A DNA stretch of 64,000 nt from Arthrobacter sp. E3 (GCF_017353415.1 NZ_JAFMPX010000008.1:1-64000); one strand, 5' to 3'; positions 43,639 to 52,460 are shown, counted from the stretch's first letter. Notes: generated by a model not told the origin, from the sequence alone. A program made the numbers and translations.

Positions 43639-44067
43639 GTGTCTGAAACCACTTCACAGGTCCGTATTGTTGTCGGCGTTGACGGTTCAAATGCATCGGT
43701 CAACGCGCTCAAGGAAGGTGCCCGTTTGGCTGCCGAATTGGGTGGGACCATGGAGGCCGTTGCCGTCTGGGAGCTACCAACGAAACACGCGAGCTATGCC
43801 GCCTTGGGGATTGGCAGCTTCGAAGAAGGCGCCAACAAGGTTCTCAGCGACGCTTTGTTTCAAGCGTTCGGAGAAGAAGTTCCTGCCTCCGTTTCAGCAC
43901 GACTGATACAGGGCCCTGCAGCGGCATCCCTCGCGTCCATCTCTGAAGGTGCGCGCATGTTGGTGGTCGGCAGGCGCGGGCACGGTGGGTTGATGGGCCT
44001 GCTCTTGGGTTCGGTCAGTGCCGCAGTGGTCAACCAAGCGCCGGTTCCGGTGTTGGTCGTTCAGTAG
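43639..44067 (+). CDS. Universal stress protein (UspA family)
   Basis: A 142-residue single-domain Usp with the nucleotide-binding G-2x-G-9x-G(S) motif in GRRGHGGLMGLLLGS (about 116-130) and the VGVDGS strand start near residue 14, so it is an ATP-binding type. The GTG start at 43639 follows AAAGGAG at 8 bases; the longer open frame from 43579 is not supported. It is 95 bases past the penicillin-binding-protein gene. Role in stress survival is inferred from the family. Confidence 0.93.
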   Translation: MSETTSQVRIVVGVDGSNASVNALKEGARLAAELGGTMEAVAVWELPTKHASYAALGIGSFEEGANKVLSDALFQAFGEEVPASVSARLIQGPAAASLASISEGARMLVVGRRGHGGLMGLLLGSVSAAVVNQAPVPVLVVQ

Positions 44068-44161
44068 CTGGTTCAGCAGCTGGGCCTAGGATTTCGATAT
44101 TGCTAGGCGACAGCGGAACTGCGGCCAATGGGGTTCCCGGATGGGATACCCGGTCGGGCCG

Positions 44162-44767
44162 TCAGCTAGCCAGTTCTCCAGTGCTGCTGGAGGGCTGGCA
44201 CGCTGCTGTTGTGAGAGGGGATTGGGCGGCGTGCTCAGCTGCCACCAACGCTTCTGCAAGAGTGGCTACCGCACACCGGTACGTGGCGGCGCTGTCGTCC
44301 GTATCCAACTCAGCAAGCTGGAATCGCGCCGCAGCGGCCACTGCACGGATGAGGGCAGAAGTCTCTGGAACTCGAATGTCCGTCATGGCAGGGAAGTCGA
44401 TGGCCGCTGCGGGATCCAGCTCATAGTGGCTCCACCGGGCCACAAGGGACTGATGCAGTGCGGATGTCGCTGAAATTGTTGCTGCGAGCTTTGCACGGTC
44501 ACTGGCAGCTGCGGCGAGCGTCCGCTGGCGCCCGAGCCAGATGTGCATCGCGATGGCCGAACCGGCGGCCAGGGCGAGCAGCGCCAAAGAAGCCATGTTG
44601 TTCTTCCACGCGGGAATCAGAGTCAAAGGTGCCAGCACGCACAGCCCGGCGAAGGTGTACCAAAAAGTTGCGTCCTGATCACTTTCCTGCGAACTGCGCA
44701 TGTGCACGAGCCACACTGTTGTCGCAGCCGTGAGTACGGCAAGGACTGCAAGAACAAGGAATCCCAT
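44162..44767 (-). CDS. Hypothetical two-helix membrane protein
   Basis: A 201-residue protein with membrane helices near 1-22 and two further hydrophobic stretches near 38-75, then a soluble Ala-rich helical domain that ends in a Ser/Thr-rich tail. The ATG at 44767 is supported by TGGAGG upstream; a longer frame to 44824 is possible. I do not recognise a family. It lies between Usp and the heme o synthase gene, in the latter's direction. Confidence 0.6.
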   Translation of the reverse strand: MGFLVLAVLAVLTAATTVWLVHMRSSQESDQDATFWYTFAGLCVLAPLTLIPAWKNNMASLALLALAAGSAIAMHIWLGRQRTLAAAASDRAKLAATISATSALHQSLVARWSHYELDPAAAIDFPAMTDIRVPETSALIRAVAAAARFQLAELDTDDSAATYRCAVATLAEALVAAEHAAQSPLTTAACQPSSSTGELAS

Positions 44768-44919
44768 CCCAGCCACCTCCAGGAGCACCGTCCGGCGGCC
44801 AACCGCAACGGGTAAACAAGCCATATGGCCTTACTCCATTCCAGTCCTCTTATTGCCGTAGGTCAAGGGGCGCCGCCAGTAGCGACGGAGACTGCCGGGG
44901 TGATGGGGAAGTCTGGCGG

Positions 44920-45846
44920 TCAGGGCAGGCGCGGCCCAACGGCCAGCATGAGCGAGATGGCACTCATCATGACCAGTGCGTAGCGGAACATGTGGCGCGC
45001 CCACCGGTTGTCGTCGTCGGACTTCAGGCCGCGCACACCCAGCACGAGCCAACCCGCGCCGAGTGCTCCCATCACGGCTGTGTAGGTCCAGCCGGTGCTG
45101 CCGAAGACTTGGGGCAGGAGTGAGACAACGACGAACAATGCCGTGTAGATAAGGATCTGCACCTTCGTATTGGCAATGCCGCGAACCACCGAAATGACGG
45201 GAACACCGGCGCGGGCATACTCATCCCGGCGGTAGATCGAGATGGAGTAGAAGGCTGGCAGCTGCCACACGAACATCATGAGGAAGGCGATGACAGCCCC
45301 GGCGTCAATGGCGTTGCTGGCCCCTAGATACCCACCCAGAACCGGTGCTGCACCCGAGATGCTGCCCACGAGGGTGCCGTGGATGGACAGGCGTTTGGAC
45401 AGCATTCCATAGAGGACCACATAGGCGAGGAATCCGCCCAGACCGACTGCGACCACCAGCAGGTTCGTCCACGCCACGAGAATGGCCATGCCGCCGAACC
45501 CCAGAATGGCCGAATAGATGAGTGCGTTGCGTGCGACGATGCCGCCCGTGACTGTGGCGCGCTTCTTTGTCCGCGCCATCAGCGTGTCAATGTCGCGGTC
45601 CAGGACGTTGTTCAGCACGCATGCGGAGCCGATGACGAGCGTGGTGCCCAAGCAGACGGCCAGGAACAACAACCAGTCGATCCGGCCCGGGCTGGCGAAC
45701 AGGAAACCTGCGGCAGCGGTCAACACATTTCCGTAAAGCACCCGCGGCTTGGCTAATGAATAGTAACGAAGCGCGGTGTCCCGCCAGGACGTTCCGGTGG
45801 CCCGTGCCGCGAGGGCGCTGTCCTTGCCGTCCGGGCTGCGGTTCAT
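44920..45846 (-). CDS. ctaB: Protoheme IX farnesyltransferase (heme o synthase)
   Basis: Converts heme b to heme o, the first step to heme a of the aa3 oxidase. The 308-residue UbiA-family membrane protein has the prenyl-diphosphate motif NNVLDRDID (NxxxDxxxD, about 86-94), a KPRVLYGNVLTAAAGFLFAS first helix region that looks more like the CyoE branch than the usual actinobacterial CtaB, a second Asp motif in SIYRRDEYARAG and about nine helices. ATG at 45846 with GGAAAGG directly before it. The longer frame back to 46077 does not resemble the family. It probably supplies the oxidase served by ctaE-qcrCAB. Confidence 0.92.
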   Translation of the reverse strand: MNRSPDGKDSALAARATGTSWRDTALRYYSLAKPRVLYGNVLTAAAGFLFASPGRIDWLLFLAVCLGTTLVIGSACVLNNVLDRDIDTLMARTKKRATVTGGIVARNALIYSAILGFGGMAILVAWTNLLVVAVGLGGFLAYVVLYGMLSKRLSIHGTLVGSISGAAPVLGGYLGASNAIDAGAVIAFLMMFVWQLPAFYSISIYRRDEYARAGVPVISVVRGIANTKVQILIYTALFVVVSLLPQVFGSTGWTYTAVMGALGAGWLVLGVRGLKSDDDNRWARHMFRYALVMMSAISLMLAVGPRLP

Positions 45847-46146
45847 CCTTTCCGGCCCCTTGTCCAGGAGGTGCCGGATGAAGTACCCGGCTGCGGGGGA
45901 AGGATCAAACAGGGCGCGGTCATGGGGGGAATTCCAAAGGTGAAAGGTGTTGGTTTCCAGCCTATCGTCCAATGTTGCAAACGGGATCTTAAGGAGATCT
46001 GGATAACGTTTACCTACTGTGGTGGACCTCAAGTTGCAGTTCAGCGGATCTTGGAGCGGAGGCAGTGATCGGGGCAATCGACCGCGTTAGGGTTTATTCA
46101 TCCTGAAATCAGGGTGTTCAGCTCTTCCCAAAAGAGGGTGTTTCCC
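45847..46146. other. Divergent intergenic region
   Basis: About 300 bases between ctaB and the AMIN-like gene. An open frame continues upstream of ctaB but reads unlike any family. No clear promoter pair was recognised for either gene. AGAGGG 8 bases before 46147 is the Shine-Dalgarno of the AMIN-like gene. Confidence 0.4.
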
Positions 46147-46692
46147 ATGAAATACATCAAAGCATGGCTGGCAGTTGTGGGGCTGCTGGCCGCATTCATC
46201 ATGATTGCTCCTGCACCGGCCCACGCTGCCCCTTACTGCGGCATCACCTGGGGTTCGCTGGCCAAGACCGCAGGCACCAGTTCAAGCGCCGCCATCAGCA
46301 ATGTGAGGGCCGGTCAGCATCCCTGCTTCGACAGGATGGTGATCGATGTCAATGGCCATGCCAACGGCTATTCCGTGAGTTACGTTTCGGCTGTGACACG
46401 CCCTGGCAGCGGTGCGATTGTTCCACTGCGCGGGGGCGCGTATTTGAAGGTGACTGTTCTGGCACCTGCCTACACTGCAGCTGGGGCAGCAAGCTATATC
46501 CCTGCCAACCGCAACGAATTGGTCAACACGGCAGGCTATTCAACACTGCAGCAGCTGGCCTTCGCTGGCAGCTTTGAAGGTAGGACCACCTTGGCCGTCG
46601 GAGTGAGGGCACGGCTGCCATTCAACGTCTTTGTCCTTGACGGCCCAGGGGCAACTTCCCGCATCGTCATTGATGTGGCGCATCGCTGGTAG
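46147..46692 (+). CDS. Secreted AMIN-like domain protein
   Basis: A 181-residue secreted protein: a signal peptide of about 28 residues ending APAHAAP, then an AMIN-like beta-domain with CGITWGSL at its start, a paired cysteine in HPCFDRMVIDV, and a C-terminal RIVIDVAHRW strand. AMIN domains are periplasmic or wall-binding modules. ATG with AGAGGG Shine-Dalgarno at 8 bases. It converges with a Gmad2-LysM gene, with a shared hairpin between. Whether it binds peptidoglycan is inferred. Confidence 0.82.
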   Translation: MKYIKAWLAVVGLLAAFIMIAPAPAHAAPYCGITWGSLAKTAGTSSSAAISNVRAGQHPCFDRMVIDVNGHANGYSVSYVSAVTRPGSGAIVPLRGGAYLKVTVLAPAYTAAGAASYIPANRNELVNTAGYSTLQQLAFAGSFEGRTTLAVGVRARLPFNVFVLDGPGATSRIVIDVAHRW

Positions 46693-46711
46693 GGGTTCCG
46701 CAGCGAAAACC

Positions 46712-46753
46712 GGGTGCCGCCGTCGTCCCTTTCAGGGAACGACGGCGGCACCC
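46712..46753. terminator. Shared terminator hairpin between convergent genes
   Basis: A 15-base perfect stem (46712-46726 and 46739-46753), extended by an inner CCC/GGG pair, follows both the AMIN-like and the LysM genes. On the minus strand a GTTTTCGC stretch follows, giving a short T-run; on the plus side no T-run is seen, so it may serve the LysM gene best. Confidence 0.7.
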
Positions 46754-46760
46754 GTCACGG

Positions 46761-47258
46761 TCAGGTGAGCAGCGGGATCCGCAACACCTGACCCACGAAG
46801 ATCAGGTTTGCGTTGCTGATGCGGTCCCGGTTGGCTTCAAAGATGTCATTGGCGGTGGTGTTCTGGCCTTCCTCGCGGGCAATCTTGGTCAGGTTGTCGC
46901 CACTTTTTACCTGATAGAGCTTGAAACCCTCCAGGGAAGTGAACAGTGTGGCATGGATGATGTTCAAGTCCGTCCCTGGAGGATGAATGCCGGATGGGTC
47001 GTCACCGAAAACTTGGACGGAGACGTGCATGCCGCGGGCCAGGGTGTTTCCGAGGGAAACCGTGTTGCCGAAATCCCTGATCACTCCCATGGATCCGGCG
47101 CCTTGAATGTTGCCGTTGCCGAGGGCTTGCCCGCTGTTGGCGAGCACCCGCCAATGGACGGTTGCCTCGAAGCCGGTTCCGTAGCCGGCAAGCACAAAAT
47201 TCTTCCCGATCAAGTCATTCTGCTGTGGCTGACGGACGTCAATCCTGCGTGGTGACAC
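46761..47258 (-). CDS. Gmad2 immunoglobulin-like and LysM domain protein
   Basis: A 165-residue protein with an N-terminal Gmad2-like beta-sandwich (VSPRRIDVRQPQQND to FGDDPSG, about 1-95) and a C-terminal LysM domain (LYQVKSGDNLTKIARE to LRIPLLT, about 118-165), which binds peptidoglycan glycan. No classical signal peptide is present, so how it reaches the wall is unclear. I chose GTG at 47258, with GGAGG upstream; GTG at 47306 is an alternative. Both convergent neighbours here, this and the AMIN-like protein, are wall-associated families. Confidence 0.82.
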   Translation of the reverse strand: MSPRRIDVRQPQQNDLIGKNFVLAGYGTGFEATVHWRVLANSGQALGNGNIQGAGSMGVIRDFGNTVSLGNTLARGMHVSVQVFGDDPSGIHPPGTDLNIIHATLFTSLEGFKLYQVKSGDNLTKIAREEGQNTTANDIFEANRDRISNANLIFVGQVLRIPLLT

Positions 47259-47330
47259 CGTGACCGGCCTCCTCCAGTAGGTCCCCCCAAGATGCCCGTC
47301 ATACATGCGCAGGGCAATGGGTGGGCACCT

Positions 47331-47753
47331 CTAGTAGCGCTCGGGTTCAGTGCCCAGCTGGAAGCGCAGTCCACGAACGCTCGTGGGTATGATTTCCACG
47401 AAAGTGTATTTCAGGGTTTGCAGCCAGGGGGACAGGGGCAGTTCGCTGACTGCATCGATCTCGGTCTGGGATTCCAAGATACGGGCCTTGCCCTTGAGGA
47501 CGACACTCCAAGCCTCGTCCTCGGCCAGCCCGTCAATCTCAAACGCCACCGAATCGTTAATGGTCAGCTCAGCCAGCTTCGTTCCGGGATTCGTTCGCAT
47601 GAGCAGTTTGTGGTCGTGTGCCAGGTAGTTGATGGGGAAGATGTCGGGCTCGTTGGAAACGCTCAGTGCCAACCGTCCAAAACGCGTATGTTCCAGGAAA
47701 CGCCATGCATCATCGACGGACATGTTCTCACCGGGTTGCTCATCATTACTCAT
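47331..47753 (-). CDS. Pyridoxamine 5'-phosphate oxidase family protein
   Basis: A 140-residue split-barrel flavin- or F420-binding protein. RFGRLALSVSNEPDIFPINYL is the family's N-terminal strand pair, followed by RTNPGTKLAEL, DSVAFEIDGL and WSVVLKGKARI. Function in this family ranges from PNPOx to heme or F420 reductases, so no reaction is assigned. The ATG at 47753 is preceded by CATAAT 6 bases upstream and by no Shine-Dalgarno, as for ctaE, and is likely leaderless. The lacI gene ends 103 bases upstream in the same orientation. Confidence 0.87.
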   Translation of the reverse strand: MSNDEQPGENMSVDDAWRFLEHTRFGRLALSVSNEPDIFPINYLAHDHKLLMRTNPGTKLAELTINDSVAFEIDGLAEDEAWSVVLKGKARILESQTEIDAVSELPLSPWLQTLKYTFVEIIPTSVRGLRFQLGTEPERY

Positions 47754-47856
47754 GCTGTGATTATGCCCCACAATTCCCCGGTGTTCCCCGTGCCATGCCA
47801 CGGCCCGTGCAGGGTGTGTCCAATTCGTAAGGATGGGAGGAATGCGCGCGGTCGGA

Positions 47857-48924
47857 TCAGTCGTGGTGTGTGGTGCCATCGCCTGCACTTTCGCGCAGCA
47901 CCACCGTGCCCGTAACACTTGACGGTTGCTTGGTGGACGGCGAGAGGGCCATCGTCGCAGCAAGTCGGCCGATCTCTTCCAGTGGCAGCCGGTACGTTGT
48001 CAAACCGGGAAAGTGGTCACGCAGGGTGGGGATGTCGTCAAAGCCGGCTACCTGAACGTCCTCGGGTATGCGCAGCCCGCGGGACCGCAAGGCGGCCATG
48101 GCCCCCAGCGCCATGACGTCGTTGGCGGCCAACATGCAGAAGGGAGCACCAGCCTGCGAATCCTTGCCGTCAAATGGACCGCCGTCCAATGAATCAAGGA
48201 ATGCCAGGGTGGAGTCATAGCCGCCCTGACTGGTGAAAGCTCCTTCCACCACGGCGACGGGCTCAAGTCCGGCGGCTGCAAGAGTTTCAGTGAAGCCTTG
48301 GACGCGGATTCTTGCAGTGTTGCGTTCGTGCGGTCCGGCCAGAATGACGAAGCGTCGCATGCCTTGTCTTAGCAGCGCGGAAACCAGTGCGACAGCACCC
48401 TCTCGGTGACCCACCCTCAACACCTGGGCGTCTGGGATGGCTGAGGCACCGAGTGTCACAACCCTGCCACCGTTCTTTGTGTACCGCCCCAGGGCCTTGA
48501 TCAGCCGGGCATCCTCGTTAAGGAGACGTGAAGCGGCCAGAATGATGGCATCGGTGCGGTAGGAGATGAACGCGTTGACGGCGGCAAGTTCAGCGCCGCC
48601 GGGGGAACCTGCGTCGCCTTCAAGATCAGTGCCGGCCAACAGCACTTGGTGGCCGGAAGCGAGCGCGGCCTGCTGTACTCCGTGGGCGATGGCGGAAAAG
48701 TAGGGGTCCGCAATGTCGTGAACCACCAATCCCACCAATCCGGTGGTGGAGCGGGCCAGCGCCTGTGCCTGGGCGTTGGCCACGTAGCCCAGCTCCTCAG
48801 CGGCGGCCCTGACGCGCTCGGCGATGTCTGGCGCCGGCGTTCTGCTGGAACCGTTGAGGACTCGGGAAGCCGTGGCCAGCGACACGCCAGCGAGGCGTGC
48901 CACCTCGGTGAGTTTGACGGGCAC
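47857..48924 (-). CDS. LacI-family transcriptional regulator
   Basis: A 355-residue regulator with the LacI helix-turn-helix at the N-terminus (LTEVARLAGVSLATASRVLNG, about 5-25), a hinge helix (ALARSTTGLVG) and a periplasmic-binding-protein-like effector domain with VAGFDDIP near the C-terminus. It starts with GTG behind AAGGA. It diverges from the Gfo/Idh/MocA operon; the perfect palindrome over that operon's -10 is the classical LacI-family operator, so it is very likely the operon's repressor. The inducer is unknown. Confidence 0.94.
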   Translation of the reverse strand: MPVKLTEVARLAGVSLATASRVLNGSSRTPAPDIAERVRAAAEELGYVANAQAQALARSTTGLVGLVVHDIADPYFSAIAHGVQQAALASGHQVLLAGTDLEGDAGSPGGAELAAVNAFISYRTDAIILAASRLLNEDARLIKALGRYTKNGGRVVTLGASAIPDAQVLRVGHREGAVALVSALLRQGMRRFVILAGPHERNTARIRVQGFTETLAAAGLEPVAVVEGAFTSQGGYDSTLAFLDSLDGGPFDGKDSQAGAPFCMLAANDVMALGAMAALRSRGLRIPEDVQVAGFDDIPTLRDHFPGLTTYRLPLEEIGRLAATMALSPSTKQPSSVTGTVVLRESAGDGTTHHD

Positions 48925-48970
48925 TGGTGCGTCCTTATCTAAAGAAATTTGCCGGGAAGCGTAAAAGTCC

Positions 48971-48999
48971 TTGACCCCGGGATAAGTTCAGCATATATT
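48971..48999 (+). promoter_or_regulatory. Promoter of the Gfo/Idh - DUF993 - TIM operon
   Basis: TTGACC (48971-48976) and TATATT (48994-48999) are 17 bases apart. The -10 overlaps the palindromic operator by two bases. Confidence 0.85.
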
Positions 49000-49015
49000 G
49001 GAAAGCGCTTTCCAA
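48998..49015 (+). promoter_or_regulatory. LacI-family operator
   Basis: TTGGAAAGCGCTTTCCAA is a perfect 18-base palindrome centred on CG, the standard operator form for LacI-family proteins. It covers the end of the -10 and the transcription start of the downstream operon, where binding blocks initiation. Confidence 0.9.
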
Positions 49016-49072
49016 AGTTTAGGCCACGCCGGGATTCCGGTACCTGACGACCACCACTTCCAGGAGAAAACA

Positions 49073-50296
49073 GTGACTCTTACAGCTTCCAACGAAGGAA
49101 CGGCGGCACAAGCCGCAACTGCCGGCAACGCAGCCGACGGCAAGAAGGTCATCCGCATCGCCATGAACGGCATCACCGGCCGCATGGGCTACCGCCAGCA
49201 CCTGCTGCGTTCCATCCTGCCGCTGCGCGACAGTGGACTGACCCTGGAAGACGGCACGAAGGTGGCCATCGAACCGATCCTGGTTGGCCGCAACGAGGCC
49301 AAGGTACGCGAGCTGGCCGAACTGCACAACGTTGAGCACTGGACCACAGACCTGGACGCGATCATCGCAGACCCCACAGTCGACGTCGTCTTTGACGCTT
49401 CCATGACCAGCCTGCGCGCCGCCACCTTGAAGAAGGCCATGGCCAACGGCAAGCATATTTACACCGAGAAGCCCACAGCTGAAACCCTCGAGGAAGCCAT
49501 TGAGTTGGCCCGCATCGGCAAGGACGCCGGCATCACGGCAGGGGTGGTGCACGACAAGCTGTACCTGCCCGGTCTGGTGAAACTGCGCCGCCTCGTGGAC
49601 GAAGGTTTCTTCGGCCGCATCCTCTCCATCCGCGGCGAATTCGGCTACTGGGTGTTCGAGGGCGACCACCAGGCAGCCCAGCGCCCTTCCTGGAACTACC
49701 GCAAGGAAGATGGTGGCGGCATGACCACCGACATGTTCTGCCACTGGAACTACGTTCTTGAAGGTATCATCGGCAAGGTGAAGACCGTCAACGCCAAGAC
49801 GGCCACGCACATCCCCGCCCGCTGGGACGAAGCCGGCAAGGAGTACAAGGCCACGGCCGACGACGCCGCTTACGGCATCTTTGAGCTGGAAACCCCGGAA
49901 GGAGATGCCGTCATCGGCCAGATCAACTCCTCCTGGGCCGTGCGCGTATACCGCGACGAGCTCGTGGAATTCCAGATCGACGGCACCCTCGGCTCGGCTG
50001 TTGCAGGCCTGAACAAGTGTGTTGCCCAGCAGCGCGCACACACGCCCAAGCCCGTTTGGAACCCGGATCTGCCCGTCACCGAATCCTTCCGTGCACAGTG
50101 GCAGGAAGTTCCCGCCAACGCCGACCTGGACAACGGCTTCAAGCTGCAGTGGGAAGAATTCCTGCGCGACGTGATCGCCGGCCGCGAACACCGCTTTGGC
50201 CTGCTCTCCGCAGCCCGCGGCGTGCAGCTGGCCGAGCTGGGCCTGCAGTCCTCCGACGAGCGCCGCACCCTGGACATCCCGGAAATCGAGCTGTAA
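49073..50296 (+). CDS. Gfo/Idh/MocA family oxidoreductase
   Basis: NAD(P)-dependent sugar or polyol dehydrogenase, 407 residues. The dinucleotide motif NGITGRMG lies at 32-39 after a 24-residue low-complexity lead, and the EKP motif at 132-134 marks the hydride-transfer site; substrate-domain residues include HDKLYLPG and the CHWNY segment. GTG 49073 with AGGAG at 7 bases. First gene of an operon with DUF993 and TIM-barrel genes, downstream of a LacI operator. A sugar or inositol-like substrate is inferred from family and regulator; which one is not known. Confidence 0.93.
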   Translation: MTLTASNEGTAAQAATAGNAADGKKVIRIAMNGITGRMGYRQHLLRSILPLRDSGLTLEDGTKVAIEPILVGRNEAKVRELAELHNVEHWTTDLDAIIADPTVDVVFDASMTSLRAATLKKAMANGKHIYTEKPTAETLEEAIELARIGKDAGITAGVVHDKLYLPGLVKLRRLVDEGFFGRILSIRGEFGYWVFEGDHQAAQRPSWNYRKEDGGGMTTDMFCHWNYVLEGIIGKVKTVNAKTATHIPARWDEAGKEYKATADDAAYGIFELETPEGDAVIGQINSSWAVRVYRDELVEFQIDGTLGSAVAGLNKCVAQQRAHTPKPVWNPDLPVTESFRAQWQEVPANADLDNGFKLQWEEFLRDVIAGREHRFGLLSAARGVQLAELGLQSSDERRTLDIPEIEL

Positions 50297-50298
50297 AG

Positions 50299-51528
50299 AT
50301 GACCATCTCAATCACGCTTCCGCTACCCACTGGGAAGCTTGAGTCGTTGACGCTGAATGCAACCGGTCCGTGGCGCAAGCCCACGGAGCTGATCCGCTCC
50401 CGCAAGGTGTACGCGGCAGCCCACGTCACACCCAAAGTGCTGGGCAACAACGTCCCCGGCGCCCCTGCCGACATCGACTGGGACGCAACACTGGCCTTCC
50501 GGCGCGAGCTGTGGAGCTGGGGCGTGGGCATTGCCGACGCCATGGACACCGCACAGCGCGGCATGGGTCTGGACTGGGCCGCCACACAGGATCTGATCAA
50601 CCGCAGTGCCGCCGAGGCCGCCCGTTTCGCAACCCCGGAGCGCACGGTTCGCGACCTCCTGGCTTGCGGTGCAGGCACCGACCAGCTTGACCCGGCCGAC
50701 GTCGAACCGGGCGCCGAGGGTCTGGCAGCCGTGCTGGCCGCCTACCGCGAGCAGATCGCGGTTGTCGAGGCATCCGGGGCCAAGGTCATCCTCATGGCCT
50801 CGCGCGCCCTGGCTAAGGTTGCATCGGGCCCGGAGGATTACCTGTCCGTCTACGGCACGCTGCTTGACGAGGTCAAAAAGCCGGTCGTCCTGCACTGGCT
50901 GGGCACCATGTTCGACCCCGCCCTGGCTGGATACTGGGGCGGCGAGGACGTGGCAGCGGCCACCGCAACGTTCAGCCAGCTGATCGAAACTCACGCCGGT
51001 AACGTTGACGGAGTGAAGGTTTCACTGCTCGACGCCGCCCATGAGATTGCACTGCGCGCCAACCTGCCGGAAGGCGTGCGCCTCTACACGGGCGACGACT
51101 TCAACTACCCGGAACTGATCGACGGCGACGGGGAACACTACTCGGACGCGCTGTTGGGCATCTTCGCAGCCATCGCCCCTGCCGCCAGCACGGCACTGCA
51201 GGAGTACGATGCCGGCCGCCCCACCGAAGCGCGGGCCATCCTGGATTCCACCCGGGACCTGGGCCTGCACATCTTCGAGGCGCCGACGTACTACTACAAG
51301 ACGGGCATCGCGTTCCTCGCCTGGCTCAATGGCTACCAGCCCGGCTTCCAAATGATTGGCGGACTCCACTCGGGCCGCGACTTGAATCACCTGGTGAAGC
51401 TGTTCCGCCTGGCCAACACGGCCGGGCTGTTGCTGGATCCGGCACTCGCTGCGAGGCGGATGGCATGTTTCCTGAACGCTGCCGGTGTCGACTCGGCCGT
51501 GACCGTTGCGGAAGAGGTGCATGCGTGA
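50299..51528 (+). CDS. DUF993 protein (dihydrodipicolinate-synthase-like TIM barrel)
   Basis: A 409-residue protein of the DUF993 family, distantly related to the DapA/NAL class I aldolases, which use a Schiff-base lysine. The sequence shows RSRKVYAAAHV near the N-terminus, the EEASGAKVILMASRALAK-like region shortened here to VILMASRALA, KVSLLDAAHE with a lysine at barrel strand position, RLYTGDDFNYPEL and FQMIGGLHSGRD. The ATG lies 2 bases past the oxidoreductase stop. It is probably an aldolase or lyase in the same pathway; no reaction is assigned to the family to my knowledge. Confidence 0.88.
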   Translation: MTISITLPLPTGKLESLTLNATGPWRKPTELIRSRKVYAAAHVTPKVLGNNVPGAPADIDWDATLAFRRELWSWGVGIADAMDTAQRGMGLDWAATQDLINRSAAEAARFATPERTVRDLLACGAGTDQLDPADVEPGAEGLAAVLAAYREQIAVVEASGAKVILMASRALAKVASGPEDYLSVYGTLLDEVKKPVVLHWLGTMFDPALAGYWGGEDVAAATATFSQLIETHAGNVDGVKVSLLDAAHEIALRANLPEGVRLYTGDDFNYPELIDGDGEHYSDALLGIFAAIAPAASTALQEYDAGRPTEARAILDSTRDLGLHIFEAPTYYYKTGIAFLAWLNGYQPGFQMIGGLHSGRDLNHLVKLFRLANTAGLLLDPALAARRMACFLNAAGVDSAVTVAEEVHA

Positions 51529-52421
51529 GCACGTTCGAGAAGCTCTCCATCAACACTGCCACCATCAAAAAGGCCTCACTTGCGGAGGCGCTTGACCTGA
51601 GCGTGGCTGCCGGCCTGCAACACATTGGCCTGTGGCGCGACAAAGTGGCCGAGGTGGGCCTGGACACGGCCGTCGAGATGGTGCGGGCCTCCGGGCTGAG
51701 CGTCTCGAGCCTGTGCCGCGGCGGCTTCCTGACGGCAGCGGACGGCCCCGGGCAGGCTGCTGCCCTTGCCGACAACAAGGCTGCCATCCTCGAGGCCAAG
51801 GCGTTGGGCACCACCGAAATCATCATGGTGGTGGGCGGCCTGCCGGACTTCAGCGTCTCCCCGGGCGCTGTGGACGGCGGCGGAACTGCTGTTGCCGTCG
51901 CCGGCGGTAAGGATATTTTCCTTGCACGCCAGCGCGTGGCCGACCGGCTTGCCGAGCTGGTGCCGTTTGCCCTCGAGCACGGTGTTCGCCTGGTGCTTGA
52001 GCCGCTGCACCCGATGTATGCCGCCGACCGTGCCGTGCTCTCAACCCTGGGCCAGGCCCTGGACTTGGCCGCCCCGCATCCGGCTGCAGCCGTCGGTGTC
52101 GTCGTTGACACGTTCCACGTCTGGTGGGATCCGTCCCTGCACGAGCAGATCTCCCGCGCCGGTACAGAAGGACGCATTGCCTCCTATCAGGTATGCGACT
52201 TCAACCTGCCCATCGCCTCCGATGCGCTGCTCTCCCGCGGTTTCATGGGAGACGGCGTCATCGACTTCGCCACCATCGGAAGCTGGGTGGCCGAGGCAGG
52301 CTACAACGGCGTCGTCGAGGTGGAAATCTTCAACGAAGGCATCTGGGCGCAGCCCTTTGCCGAGGTCGTGGATACCGTCAAGGCACGCTACGCCGAGCTG
52401 GTGGCCCCGCACCTGGGCTAG
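51525..52421 (+). CDS. Sugar phosphate isomerase/epimerase-type TIM barrel protein
   Basis: A 298-residue xylose-isomerase-like (AP endonuclease 2 family) TIM barrel that binds a divalent metal. Metal ligands fit Glu in LVLEPLHPMY, Asp in GVVVDTFHVWWD, Asp in YQVCDFNLP and Glu in VVEVEIFNEG. The GTG start overlaps the DUF993 stop by 4 bases, so translation is coupled. It is the last gene of the operon. It may isomerise or cleave an oxidised sugar, in sequence with the dehydrogenase and the DUF993 protein. Confidence 0.9.
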   Translation: MSTFEKLSINTATIKKASLAEALDLSVAAGLQHIGLWRDKVAEVGLDTAVEMVRASGLSVSSLCRGGFLTAADGPGQAAALADNKAAILEAKALGTTEIIMVVGGLPDFSVSPGAVDGGGTAVAVAGGKDIFLARQRVADRLAELVPFALEHGVRLVLEPLHPMYAADRAVLSTLGQALDLAAPHPAAAVGVVVDTFHVWWDPSLHEQISRAGTEGRIASYQVCDFNLPIASDALLSRGFMGDGVIDFATIGSWVAEAGYNGVVEVEIFNEGIWAQPFAEVVDTVKARYAELVAPHLG

Positions 52422-52460
52422 CGCGCCGGCGGCACCGGGATTCCTCGGCCCCGCCAGCAA

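Noticed and set aside
45847-46077. N-terminal extension of the heme o synthase to 46077
   Set aside because: The extension has no family resemblance; ATG 45846 gives the usual length.
49019-50311. Open frame of 430 codons on the minus strand opposite the Gfo/Idh/MocA gene
   Set aside because: It mirrors a well-supported gene; high-G+C third positions leave long frames open on the other strand. Its protein has no recognisable motif.
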